Positions 7,679-17,594 of a stretch of DNA of 64,000 bases are shown here, one piece after another; within the stretch, counting starts at the first letter, position 1; the number at the start of each line of letters is the position of its first letter. This DNA comes from Nonomuraea antri. Lineage in GTDB: Bacteria; Actinomycetota; Actinomycetes; Streptosporangiales; Streptosporangiaceae. The notes beneath the pieces are model-generated. The model ran no database searches. It was not told the DNA's origin and saw nothing but the letters and a program-made list of their open reading frames with translations. The DNA lies in assembly GCF_013283785.1 (NCBI RefSeq), contig NZ_JABCPZ010000015.1, forward strand, positions 1 to 64,000. Direction: 5' to 3'. Both the position numbers and the translations under genes were made by a program.

Positions 7679-8773
7679 TCAGCCGTGTCGGAGCAGTCCG
7701 AGGTCGCGCAGCACCTCGCGGGTGCGCTCGACCTCGCCGGTCAGCCACAGCGTGAAATCCTCGCCGCTGAGCGGCATCGAGGCCCACCCGTTGGCCCGGC
7801 AGGCCGCCTGCCAGGTGTCCGAGCCCGTCACCTCGTCACACAGCCGGACGGCGGTGTCGCGGCGGTCGTCCGGCAGGTGGTCGGGGCCGACGGCGGCGCA
7901 CCAGTTGGCGAAGTCGACGCGGACCCCGGACTCCAGCAGGGTCGGCACGTCGAGCCCGGGGACCCGGTTGGCCGACGACACCGCCAGCGCCCGCACCCGT
8001 CCGCTGCGGATGTGGGCGAGCCAGTCCGACAGGCTGCCCACCCCGGCGGCGGCCTTGCCGGCCAGCAGCGCGGGCACGGCCTCGTGGCTGCTGGGGTAGC
8101 CGGTGTAGTCGACCTGCCGGGTGTCGGCGCCCAGCCCCTTGGCGATCAGACCGAACAGCAGGTGGTCGGGGTCGCCGTGCGGGCCGCCGGCCAGCAGCGT
8201 GCGCTCGGGCTGGGCGATGAGGTGCGCGCCGAAGTCGTCGAAACCCCTGAAGCGGGACGTCGCGGGCACCACCACGACGGCGATCTCGCCGACGAGCCTG
8301 GCCAGCGGCGTGGCGAGGTCGAGCAGGGTGCGGCCGTTGTTCAGTTCGGCGGCGGCCAGCGCGGGCAGGCCGGTGATCGAGATCCTGGTGCCCGCGCTCC
8401 TGTCCCCCGCCTGCGGGTCCTCCTCCAGGCGGTCCTCGCCGCCGTCGGCCGCCCGGCCGTCCCCTGATGCCCCGCCGGGTGGACGGCCGCCGGGTCCTCC
8501 CGCGATGGAGCCGCCGCCCGGGGCGCTGCCCGGAGTGCCGCCTGGGGTGCCGCGGTCGGCGGCGGTGACGTCGAAGCCGTTCTCGCGGGCCGCCGCGACG
8601 AAGGCCTGGCCGACCCGGGCCCAGCGGCGTCCGGGCGGGCGCAGGGTGAAGGCGGCGCCCAGCCCGGCGGGGCTTCCCGGCGCGCGTTCGGTGCCGCAGC
8701 CGGCCACGCCGCCGGCCCCGGCCGCGCAGACGGCCAGGCCGAACCCCAGCGTCAGGAACCGCCGACGGCGCAT
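7679..8773 (-). CDS. TctC/Bug-like solute-binding lipoprotein
   Basis: The protein of about 364 residues has a twin-arginine-like signal (RRRRFLTLG) and a lipobox V-A-G-C with Cys 26, so it should be an exported lipoprotein. The body resembles tripartite tricarboxylate transporter binding proteins: a periplasmic-binding fold with segments such as HLIAQPERTLLAGGPHGDPD and LLAGKAAAGVGSLSDWL. A Gly/Pro-rich stretch (residues about 70-120) interrupts the N-terminal lobe and is atypical. I chose ATG 8773, behind GGGGAGGGG. No TctA or TctB membrane partner is nearby, so it is an orphan and its substrate is unknown. Confidence 0.75.
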   Translation of the reverse strand: MRRRRFLTLGFGLAVCAAGAGGVAGCGTERAPGSPAGLGAAFTLRPPGRRWARVGQAFVAAARENGFDVTAADRGTPGGTPGSAPGGGSIAGGPGGRPPGGASGDGRAADGGEDRLEEDPQAGDRSAGTRISITGLPALAAAELNNGRTLLDLATPLARLVGEIAVVVVPATSRFRGFDDFGAHLIAQPERTLLAGGPHGDPDHLLFGLIAKGLGADTRQVDYTGYPSSHEAVPALLAGKAAAGVGSLSDWLAHIRSGRVRALAVSSANRVPGLDVPTLLESGVRVDFANWCAAVGPDHLPDDRRDTAVRLCDEVTGSDTWQAACRANGWASMPLSGEDFTLWLTGEVERTREVLRDLGLLRHG

Positions 8774-8890
8774 GCGCCCCTCCCCCGAGTTACGCGAGTC
8801 CCCCATTACCTGAAGTTATTGACACTTCACTCGCAGTTACACATCGGGGTTGCGACCACCCTTGGCCTGGAAAATCGCGAAATTTGGGCT

Positions 8891-9658
8891 TTAGTCCTTT
8901 ATGCCGACGCCGCCCATGAGATAGCCGGGCAACGGCCGCGTGCTCACCAGCTTCGGCCGATCGGGACGCCAGTCCACGGCCTGCACCAGGCCCGGCGGCA
9001 CCAGCGAGAAATCACCGAAGAATGTCCGGATCTCCGCCGGAGATCGGGTTCCGCCGCGGCGCGACGAGCCCCGGTGAATGACCTTGCCGCCGCCCCCGGA
9101 ACGGCTCTGCGCGACCGACGCGGCGTGCGTGAGAACCAGGTGACTGCCCGGCGCGAGCGCCTCGCGCCAGCGCGCCACCATCGCCTGCGGATTCGCGTCG
9201 TCGGGCAGAAAATGCAGGATCGACACCAGCAGGACGGCGACCGGCTCGTCCAGGTCCAGGAATCTGGCCGCCCGGGCCAGCACCTCGTCGGCGTCGAGCA
9301 GGTCGGCCTGCACGAACACGGCCTCGCCCGCGTCGTCGAGCAGCCGCCTGGCGTGCGCGGCGACCACCGGATCGCGGTCGACGTAGACGACCCTGGCCTG
9401 CGGCGCCACCTCGTGCACGTTGCCCTGGGTCGGTAGCCCGCTGCCCAGATCGACGAACTGGCGCACCCCGGCGGCGGCCGCGTAACGCACGGCACGCTGC
9501 AGGAAGGCCCGGTTCACCCGGGCCTGCGGGACCGCCTCGGGAACCAGCTCCGACAGCCGATCAATGGCCTGGCGATCGACCGCGAAGTTGTCCGTGCCTC
9601 CCAGCATGTAGTCATACATGCGTGCGAGGTTGGGCGTTTCGGGGTCAAGCTGCCGCAC
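8891..9658 (-). CDS. DUF574-family SAM-dependent methyltransferase
   Basis: This 255-residue protein belongs to the actinobacterial DUF574 (Methyltransf_19) family. The signature N-terminus N-L-A-R-M-Y-D-Y-M-L-G-G-T-D-N-F-A-V-D-R is followed by a SAM-binding motif I, F-V-D-L-G-S-G-L-P-T, and an acidic ribose-binding end of beta 2, V-Y-V-D-R-D. Substrates for the family are not established. The start is GTG 9658 with a weak ribosome site. A second member lies at 16806-17594. It is monocistronic as far as I can see. Confidence 0.87.
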   Translation of the reverse strand: MRQLDPETPNLARMYDYMLGGTDNFAVDRQAIDRLSELVPEAVPQARVNRAFLQRAVRYAAAAGVRQFVDLGSGLPTQGNVHEVAPQARVVYVDRDPVVAAHARRLLDDAGEAVFVQADLLDADEVLARAARFLDLDEPVAVLLVSILHFLPDDANPQAMVARWREALAPGSHLVLTHAASVAQSRSGGGGKVIHRGSSRRGGTRSPAEIRTFFGDFSLVPPGLVQAVDWRPDRPKLVSTRPLPGYLMGGVGIKD

Positions 9659-9749
9659 AATTGCGATCTTATGACTATTCGCCCGGAAATAACACTAGGC
9701 GCGTTTCAATCGTTGCCGAATTGGATACATACCACTTTCCACCCGGGAA

Positions 9750-9776
9750 CCCGGGCGCGCGGAACGCACGCCCGGG
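9750..9776 (-). terminator. Hairpin terminator after glmS
   Basis: An inverted repeat CCCGGGCG (9750-9757) / CGCCCGGG (9769-9776) lies 14 bp beyond the glmS stop codon and could form a strong GC hairpin. No U-tract is present, as is common for actinobacterial terminators. Confidence 0.6.
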
Positions 9777-9789
9777 CCTTTGTGGTGAC

Positions 9790-11610
<1,821 letters not shown>

Positions 11611-11621
11611 CGAGGTCTCCT

Positions 11622-11897
11622 CTATCCGTAAACAATCCTGCGCAGCTGCCGCAGGGACAGCTCCGGTGCCGCCACCCGGCGGCCGCGTAGTTCGGCGGCG
11701 ACCCGGGGGAAGATCTCGTCGTTGGTCAGGCCGCGCAGTTTGAGCTCGCCGTGGCGCCGCCGTACGAACTCCTCGACGGTCTCGGAGAAGTACGACAACA
11801 CGTCGGCCACCACGCGGGCCGCCTCTCCTGGGCCCAGCGGGCTGGTCCTGGTGAGGTGGGCGATGAGGTCTTCGTAGGGATGCCGTGCCGTGGACAC
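11622..11897 (-). CDS. Small conserved hypothetical protein upstream of glmS
   Basis: The reading frame ends 11 bp before glmS on the same strand. The conserved-looking part starts around HPYEDLIAHL and includes the helix FSETVEEFVRRRHGELKLRGL and the basic tail LSLRQLRRIVYG. It is all-helical, soluble and basic at the C-terminus. I do not recognise a function. The start is uncertain: GTG 11897 begins just before the conserved part, but no good ribosome site is seen there, and the frame is open back to ATG 11978. The tight spacing suggests co-transcription with glmS. Confidence 0.6.
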   Translation of the reverse strand: MSTARHPYEDLIAHLTRTSPLGPGEAARVVADVLSYFSETVEEFVRRRHGELKLRGLTNDEIFPRVAAELRGRRVAAPELSLRQLRRIVYG

Positions 11898-11937
11898 AGA
11901 CGAGGACACTACGCATGTGGAATGAGACACGCCAACA

Positions 11938-11959
11938 TCCTGCCCGATATCGGGCAGGA
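11938..11959. promoter_or_regulatory. Perfect 22-bp palindrome upstream of the glmS operon
   Basis: The sequence from 11938 to 11959 is fully self-complementary (half-site TCCTGCCCGAT). It sits between the glmS-side small gene (minus) and the amidase gene (plus), about 40 bp upstream of the small gene's proposed start. The dyad without a loop fits a dimeric regulator's operator better than an RNA terminator. The binding protein is unknown. Confidence 0.5.
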
Positions 11960-12202
11960 AATGACCCAACGGCTTCACGTGCTCGCCCCACCCCCCGTGT
12001 CGAGCCGTCCGCGGCGCTTCGAATTCCCCCTGGCCGCGATCACTTCCGCCACTGCCGTACCCACTGAGAGCGGGGCGAAAGCACCAGGTCAGCGGGCGAG
12101 ATGCGGCTCACTCACCTGTATCACCAGACCCGGGTGACTCATCCCTTTCAAGGGCATGGTTACGTTATGTAGTCACATCGTGCCGATCCGTGGGGAGTTG
12201 TC

Positions 12203-14224
12203 ATGCTGCTCTGGCTCGCCGCCGCCGCCCTGACCGCCGGCTCTGTCGTGGTCTCGTCCGCCGCCGCCGTGCAGCCCGCGCCGGGGCAGGCCGCGCTGGG
12301 GTCGCCCGCGCCTGTGCAGTTCGCGCCTGTGCATTCCGCGCCTGGGCGGGGGCGGCAGGCCGACTTCGCGGCCGCGGCGCGCGAGTTCGGGGTGCCGGAG
12401 AACGTGCTGCTGGCCGTGTCGTACCTGGAGTCGCGCTGGGACGCCAACGGCGGCCGGCCGAGCACGTCCGGCGGGTTCGGGCCGATGCACCTGGTGGACG
12501 TGGCGGCCGCCGAGGCCGCGGCCGAGCGGGCGCCCGGACTGGGCGGCGCGCACGGGCCGCACCCGCACGGGATCGGCGACGCGGCCGGCGACGCCAGGGG
12601 CGACGATTCGCGTCCGCTGCCGCCGGCGCCCGAGGAGCCCCCGCCCGCCGGTCCGCCCGCGGCGGCGCTGCGGTCCGGCGCCCCCACCGGCCTCGGGACC
12701 CTGGTCAGGGCGGCCGAGCTGACCGGCGAGCGGCCCGGCCTGGTCAGGCGCGACCCGGCGGCGAACATCCGCGCGGGCGCCGCGCTGCTCGCCTCCTACC
12801 AGCGGCGGCCGAGCACCGACCCGGCCGACTGGTACGACGCCGTCGCCGACTACTCCGGCTCCGGCGACCCGCTGGCCGGGCGCACGTTCGCCGACGAGGT
12901 GTACTCGGTCATGCGCACTGGCGCGGTGCGGCGCACCGACGACGGTCACCTCGTCCGCCTCAGCCCGACGCCAACGCTGACCGAACCGAAGCTCGCGCCC
13001 GCTCCCGCCGCCGCACCCGCCCCTGGGCAGACCGCCGCGGAGTGCCCCCGCACGCTGGCCTGCGAGTGGATGCCCGCCGCGCACAAGCGCCACGGCAAGA
13101 AGAAGAGCGGCGAGTACGGCAACCACGACCGCGTGAACGGCGCCAGAACCGTGAACTACATCGTGATCCACGACACCGAGGGCACCTACCAGGGCATCCC
13201 CTCCATGATCAACGATCCCAAGTACGTGAGCTGGCACTACACGATCCGCTCCCGCGACGGACATGTCGCCCAGCACGTGGCGACCAAGGACATCGGCTGG
13301 CACGCGGGCAACTGGGACGTCAACGTACGTTCGATCGGCATCGAGCACGAGGGCTACCTGGCCAAGGGCGGCACCTGGTACACCGAGGCGATGTACCGCT
13401 CGTCGGCCAAGCTGGTGCGTTACCTGGCCGGCAAGTACCGCGTCCCGATCGACCGCGCCCACATCCTCGGCCACGACAACGTCCCGGGCACCACGCCGCA
13501 GACGCTGGCCAGCATGCACGAGGACCCGGGGCCGTACTGGGACTGGGCGCACTATTTCGAGCTCATGGGCCACCTGATCAAGGGCGCGAAGAACGGCACG
13601 TCCTCGGTGCTCATCCGCCCCGACTACGACGCGCACCGGCCGCGCTTCACCGGCTGCACCAGCACCAAGCCCGGCCGGGCGTGCCCCACGCACGGCGCCG
13701 CCTCCGTCTGGCTGCACACCCAGCCGAGCCCCACCGCGCCGCTGGTCAATGACGAGGGCAAGCACCCCGGCAAGCCGGCCACCTACAGCGTCTACGACCA
13801 CAGCGCCCGCGCCTCCACCGGCCAGCGCTACGCGGTGGCCGGCCGCCAGGGCGACTGGACCGCCATCTGGTACCTGGGGCAGAAGGCGTGGTTCCACAAC
13901 CCGGACAGCCGGCCCACCGCCGTCTCCGCCAAGGGCCCCCTGGTCACCCCGCTCAAACCGGGCACCAAAGTGTACGGCCGGGCTTACCCGGAGAAGGGCG
14001 CCTATCAGGGCGTCACCTTCCAGCGGCACGTCCCGCTGAAGTACACGATCGGGCCGGGGCAGTCGTACACGCTGGGCGGCACGTACACCGGCGCCTACTA
14101 CGCGGCCGGGTCGCTCAACCCGGCCAAGCACGTCATGGTCAGGGGCGGGCTGCGCTACCACCAGATCCAGCTCGGCCACCGCGTCATGTTCGTCAAGGCG
14201 AACGACGTGCGGGTGATCCGCTGA
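12203..14224 (+). CDS. Exported N-acetylmuramoyl-L-alanine amidase (Amidase_2)
   Basis: The 673-residue protein has a signal peptide (hydrophobic residues 1-22 ending A-A-A). A Pro/Ala linker is followed by a lysozyme/SLT-like segment with the E-S-R-W catalytic-Glu context (residues about 55-85). The central Amidase_2 domain (about residues 310-460) carries zinc-ligand motifs Y-I-V-I-H-D-T-E and I-L-G-H-D-N-V-P-G. The C-terminal part (about 490-673) resembles SH3-like cell-wall-binding repeats. It should cut the amide bond between muramic acid and the stem peptide outside the cell. ATG 12203 follows GGGGAG. The combination with an N-terminal glycosidase-like segment is notable; that first assignment is tentative. 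Confidence 0.83.
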   Translation: MLLWLAAAALTAGSVVVSSAAAVQPAPGQAALGSPAPVQFAPVHSAPGRGRQADFAAAAREFGVPENVLLAVSYLESRWDANGGRPSTSGGFGPMHLVDVAAAEAAAERAPGLGGAHGPHPHGIGDAAGDARGDDSRPLPPAPEEPPPAGPPAAALRSGAPTGLGTLVRAAELTGERPGLVRRDPAANIRAGAALLASYQRRPSTDPADWYDAVADYSGSGDPLAGRTFADEVYSVMRTGAVRRTDDGHLVRLSPTPTLTEPKLAPAPAAAPAPGQTAAECPRTLACEWMPAAHKRHGKKKSGEYGNHDRVNGARTVNYIVIHDTEGTYQGIPSMINDPKYVSWHYTIRSRDGHVAQHVATKDIGWHAGNWDVNVRSIGIEHEGYLAKGGTWYTEAMYRSSAKLVRYLAGKYRVPIDRAHILGHDNVPGTTPQTLASMHEDPGPYWDWAHYFELMGHLIKGAKNGTSSVLIRPDYDAHRPRFTGCTSTKPGRACPTHGAASVWLHTQPSPTAPLVNDEGKHPGKPATYSVYDHSARASTGQRYAVAGRQGDWTAIWYLGQKAWFHNPDSRPTAVSAKGPLVTPLKPGTKVYGRAYPEKGAYQGVTFQRHVPLKYTIGPGQSYTLGGTYTGAYYAAGSLNPAKHVMVRGGLRYHQIQLGHRVMFVKANDVRVIR

Positions 14225-14312
14225 ATTTCGCCCCGGCGGCCGCTCAGTGCGCACAGGCACTCTCCGGAGACGATATGGTTTTCCCGTGGCCCGGTGAACC
14301 GCCGGGAAACAC

Positions 14313-14384
14313 GCGGAAGTGGCTCAGTGGTAGAGCATCACCTTGCCAAGGTGAGGGTCGCGGGTTCGAATCCCGTCTTCCGCT
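14313..14384 (+). tRNA. tRNA-Gly (GCC), copy 1
   Basis: A 72-nt cloverleaf with acceptor GCGGAAG pairing CTTCCGC, anticodon loop TTGCCAA (anticodon GCC), T-arm GGTTCGAATCC and U as discriminator base. No CCA is encoded. An identical copy lies at 14523-14594. Confidence 0.96.
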
Positions 14385-14400
14385 CGGAGTTCCAACTCCT

Positions 14401-14471
14401 GGTGGAGTGGCCGAGAGGCGAGGCAGCGGCCTGCAAAGCCGTCTACACGGGTTCAAATCCCGTCTCCACCT
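14401..14471 (+). tRNA. tRNA-Cys (GCA)
   Basis: A 71-nt cloverleaf with acceptor GGTGGAG pairing CTCCACC, anticodon loop CTGCAAA (anticodon GCA), T-arm GGTTCAAATCC and discriminator U. It starts 17 nt after the first tRNA-Gly, so the two are probably processed from one transcript. Confidence 0.95.
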
Positions 14472-14522
14472 CGGTGATTACGGCTGGTCTCGCGAGATCG
14501 GCTAAAGTAAGTGCAGCACCAT

Positions 14523-14594
14523 GCGGAAGTGGCTCAGTGGTAGAGCATCACCTTGCCAAGGTGAGGGTCGCGGGTTCGAATCCCGTCTTCCGCT
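14523..14594 (+). tRNA. tRNA-Gly (GCC), copy 2
   Basis: Identical over 72 nt to the copy at 14313-14384. The flanking bases differ, apart from a short match just ahead of the 5' end. A TAAAGT element at about 14503 may serve as its own -10 box. Confidence 0.96.
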
Positions 14595-14625
14595 CTGGGT
14601 TTCGGGGGTAACTCCGGGACAATAT

Positions 14626-14697
14626 GGACGATTAGCTCAGCGGGAGAGCGCTTCCCTGACACGGAAGAGGTCACTGGTTCAATCCCAGTATCGTCCA
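14626..14697 (+). tRNA. tRNA-Val (GAC)
   Basis: A 72-nt cloverleaf with acceptor GGACGAT pairing ATCGTCC, anticodon loop CTGACAC (anticodon GAC) and T-arm TGGTTCAATCC. The discriminator is A and no CCA is encoded. It closes the Gly-Cys-Gly-Val cluster. Confidence 0.95.
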
Positions 14698-15408
14698 CAC
14701 ATACAGAAACCCCAGGTCGTCGGCCTGGGGTTCACTGTTTTCCGGGGCCATGGGTTCCTCCTGGCCGCCGCTTTCCAGAGCACCCGCTCCCGGAACCGTC
14801 CGTCCTCGGAGGGACTGGCACTCGGGGTGCCCACACATCGACCGCACGACCACCGGCGGCACGCACACCGGTCGCACGCGCGCCGGGACCGCTCACACAC
14901 CAGGGGGCGGCTCCACGCCGAGGGCCGGCGCGCAACAGCGCTCGCGTTCCGGGCCTTGCAGCATGTTCCCGGGACATGACCCACCCCGGCGAGGGACCGC
15001 CCTCCGCCGAGGGCGCGCATTCCGGGAGCCCGCCGCCACCTGGGGAACCTGCGGTTGCACTCCACGGCCGCCTGCACATCGGGGCGTCCATGCTCCTGGG
15101 CCCGCGCATCCGGCCCCCACGGAGGGCGCGGTTGCCCGGAAGACGCCCCCTTGTAAGGCGGGCACCCCGAAAGACGCGGCGCTCCCAGAAGACCGGCACC
15201 CCTGGAAGGTGGCACCCCTGGAAGGTGGCACCCCTGGAAGGTGGCACCCCGGAACACGGCATCTCGGAAGGCAGGCATCCCCCGAAGGGCGGGCGTCCCT
15301 CGAAGGCGGTACCCCTGAAAGACCGGCGCCCCGAAAGACCGGCACCCCCGGCGTGTGGCTTGTCAGGGTGAGCGTTTCACTCCGAGCACCGAGGTGACAT
15401 CGGGTGGG
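14698..15408. other. Gene-poor stretch downstream of the tRNA cluster
   Basis: I find no convincing gene here. The open frames on either strand are low-complexity by-products of high GC. A short hairpin-like segment right after tRNA-Val (14709-14733, CCCCAGG...CCTGGGG) could terminate the tRNA transcript. The right half holds the degenerate 15/16-bp repeat described separately. The 3' side of tRNA clusters is a common site for integrated elements, but I see no integrase and no duplicated tRNA end. Confidence 0.55.
15120..15352 (-). repeat. Degenerate 15/16-bp repeat resembling a decayed pentapeptide-repeat gene
   Basis: Three perfect 16-bp copies of ggcacccctggaaggt lie at 15195-15242, flanked on both sides by diverged copies with the core GGCACCCC(T/G)GAA. 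Read on the minus strand, single units translate as A-T-F-Q-G or similar (A-S-F-G-V, F-R-G-A-G), which fits the A-(N/D/T)-(L/F)-x-x pentapeptide consensus. Because many units are 16 rather than 15 bp, the frame shifts from copy to copy and no long in-frame array exists. There is no plausible start with a ribosome site. It may be a dead pentapeptide-repeat gene or a non-coding satellite. Confidence 0.6.
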
Positions 15409-16743
15409 TCAGCCGTGGCGGAGGGTTTGGCGGAGTATGGCGGGGCGCATCAGGGTCTCGGGTGGGTCGAGGAGGCCGAGGACTCGGGCGAAGGCGATCG
15501 CGCACGACGGGTCCTTGGTGGCCGCGCGCTGGACGCGGTCCACGTACCGGGAGATCATCCGTGACGTCAGCGGCAGCCGCCCCGGCACCCCGGGGAAGGC
15601 CAGGTCGGCGGTGAGTGCGAACCGCCAGACCGTTTCCGCGGCCCGCCCGGCGGCGCGGTAGAAGCGGCGTTCCAGGTCGTGGCCGCCGTCCGCGAGCGTG
15701 TCGCGCAGGGCCAGCGCCTGGAGCGCGGCGGCGCTCATGCCCTGCCCGTACAGCGGGTCCACGCTGCACACGGCGTCGCCGGTGGCGATCAGGCCGCGCG
15801 GCACGCGGCGCAGGCGCTCGAAGCGGCGGCGTACGGCGTCCGGGAAGCGGGCCGGGACGATCTCCGCGGGCAGCGGCGCGGCACGTAACGCGGGCATCAC
15901 GTCGGGCATGGAGCCGGGGATGACACTGGCCACGTAGTCCAGGAACCCGCACAGGTCGGTGGGCGGGTGGTCGCCGCACATGCCGCCCGTGCTCAGGATC
16001 CACCGTCCGCCCTCGACCTTGAACAGCGCCAGGCCGCGCGGACGTTCGGGCGTGGAGCCGACCAGGATCAGCAGGTCCTCGCCGAAGACGCCGTCGGGCA
16101 GGGTGAAGGTGCAGGTGGCGTAGCCGACGTCGACGGCGACCCGGTCGGTGTGCGGCCGTTCGAAGCCCGCCTCGCCCAGCCAGAGCGACGAGCGTCCGGC
16201 CCGGCCCATCGCGTCCACGACCAGGTCAGCGGGGAGCACCCGCTCCTCAGCGCCCCCGCCGCCGGCGGCACGCGTGCCCGGCGCGGTGTCGGTGCGTGCG
16301 ATGCGCAGGGCCGTGACGGCGTCGCCGGTCAGGGTGGGCGCGACGGCGTCCCAGCCGTCGAGCAGGTCCACGTTCGGCAGCGCGAGCAGCCGCGCGCGCA
16401 GGTGGTCCTCCAGGAAGGGCCTGGTCAGGGCGAGTCCGTGGTTGTCCATCGCGGCGCGGCACATCCGGTTGCCGCCGAGCACCATGCGTGCCTGCTCCAG
16501 CGGCCGGTACGGCACCGCGCCCGCGACGACCAGTTCTGCCACCGCGCCGGGGAACAACTCGTCGATGATCTGCTGGCCGCGTGGCAGCAGCGCGTGCGCG
16601 TGCCGGCCCTGGGGCACGCCGCGGCGCGGCCCCCGCGTGAGCCTGTCCCGCTCGACGACGGTGACACGGGCGAACCGGTCGGCGAGCACCCGTGCGGACA
16701 GCAGTCCCGCCAGCCCGGCCCCGCACACGACCGCATGATCCAT
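15409..16743 (-). CDS. FAD-dependent oxidoreductase (monooxygenase/reductase-like)
   Basis: The 444-residue flavoprotein has an N-terminal Rossmann motif V-V-C-G-A-G-L-A-G-L-L with the basic-acidic end V-V-E-R-D-R. Near residue 320 it has the group A motif G-L-I-A-T-G-D-A-V-C-S-V-D-P that contacts FAD ribose. It resembles FAD-dependent hydroxylase and geranylgeranyl-reductase-like proteins. I chose ATG 16743 (M-D-H-A-V-V-C), which puts the dinucleotide fold at the N-terminus. It is divergent from a DUF574 methyltransferase with a 62-bp gap. The substrate is unknown. Confidence 0.78.
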   Translation of the reverse strand: MDHAVVCGAGLAGLLSARVLADRFARVTVVERDRLTRGPRRGVPQGRHAHALLPRGQQIIDELFPGAVAELVVAGAVPYRPLEQARMVLGGNRMCRAAMDNHGLALTRPFLEDHLRARLLALPNVDLLDGWDAVAPTLTGDAVTALRIARTDTAPGTRAAGGGGAEERVLPADLVVDAMGRAGRSSLWLGEAGFERPHTDRVAVDVGYATCTFTLPDGVFGEDLLILVGSTPERPRGLALFKVEGGRWILSTGGMCGDHPPTDLCGFLDYVASVIPGSMPDVMPALRAAPLPAEIVPARFPDAVRRRFERLRRVPRGLIATGDAVCSVDPLYGQGMSAAALQALALRDTLADGGHDLERRFYRAAGRAAETVWRFALTADLAFPGVPGRLPLTSRMISRYVDRVQRAATKDPSCAIAFARVLGLLDPPETLMRPAILRQTLRHG

Positions 16744-16805
16744 TAGGCCAAGATGGCGTAAGAAGCGCCCGTCTGCCAAGACCTGAATGATCTAACCTGA
16801 GCCCT

Positions 16806-17594
16806 ATGTCGGAGAACGAGGCGGGAACGCTGAAGGTCGACCCGCATCTCCCGAACCCTGCCAGGATCTACAACTATTTCCTCGGCGGCAAGGACAACTT
16901 CGCCGCCGACCGGGCGGCGGCCGAGCAGGTGCTGGCGATGGCGCCGGAGGTGCGCGCGGCCGTCAGGGAGAACCGGGAGTTCCTGGTCAGGGCGGTGCGG
17001 TATCTCGTCGGCGAGGCGGGCATCAAGCAGTTCGTGGACATCGGCGCCGGGATCCCGGCCGAGCGTCCGGTGCACGAGGTCGCGCAGGGCGTCGACCCGG
17101 CCGCCAGGGTCGCCTACGTGGACAACGACACGGTGGTGCTGGTGCACGCCCGGGCGCTGCTCGACCGGGGCCGGGGCACGGCGGTCGTCGACGGCGACCT
17201 GCGCCGGCCCGAGGACATCCTCGACTCCCCCGACCTGCGACGGGTCATCGACCTGGGCGAGCCGGTCGCCGTGATCCTCATCGCGGTCCTGCACTTCGTC
17301 CCGGACGGCGACGACCCGACGGGGATCGTCCGGCGGCTGATGGACCGGCTCCCCTCGGGCAGCCATCTGGTGATCAGCCACATCTCGGACGGCGGCATGC
17401 CCGACGACCCGCGCATCGTCCGCACCAGGGAGTTGTACCAGGGTGCGCTGATCTTCCGCCCGCGCGAGCGGATCGAGTCGTTCTTCGCCGGTCTCGAACG
17501 GGTCGGCCCCGGCCTGGTCGGCGTGGCGTCCTGGGGCGGCGACGGCGCGGACGAGACCTCGTGGTGGCTCGGCGGAATCGCCCGCAAGCCATGA
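16806..17594 (+). CDS. DUF574-family SAM-dependent methyltransferase, second copy
   Basis: The 262-residue protein carries the family signature N-P-A-R-I-Y-N-Y-F-L-G-G-K-D-N-F-A-A-D-R and the SAM motif F-V-D-I-G-A-G-I-P-A. It also has the motif post-I V-A-Y-V-D-N-D and the core V-L-H-F-V-P-D. It is only moderately similar to the copy at 8891-9658, so a recent duplication is unlikely. Its stop overlaps the start of a VOC-family gene (ATGA at 17591-17594), which implies co-translation. Substrate unknown. Confidence 0.88.
   Translation: MSENEAGTLKVDPHLPNPARIYNYFLGGKDNFAADRAAAEQVLAMAPEVRAAVRENREFLVRAVRYLVGEAGIKQFVDIGAGIPAERPVHEVAQGVDPAARVAYVDNDTVVLVHARALLDRGRGTAVVDGDLRRPEDILDSPDLRRVIDLGEPVAVILIAVLHFVPDGDDPTGIVRRLMDRLPSGSHLVISHISDGGMPDDPRIVRTRELYQGALIFRPRERIESFFAGLERVGPGLVGVASWGGDGADETSWWLGGIARKP

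Noticed and set aside
14679..15278. Minus-strand reading frames across the repeat region as a real pentapeptide-repeat protein
   Set aside because: The 16-bp unit length shifts the frame in every copy, and no start with ribosome site is seen; kept as a repeat instead.
14313..15408. Integrative element at the tRNA cluster
   Set aside because: No integrase, no excision gene and no direct repeat of a tRNA 3' end beyond the intact second tRNA-Gly copy.
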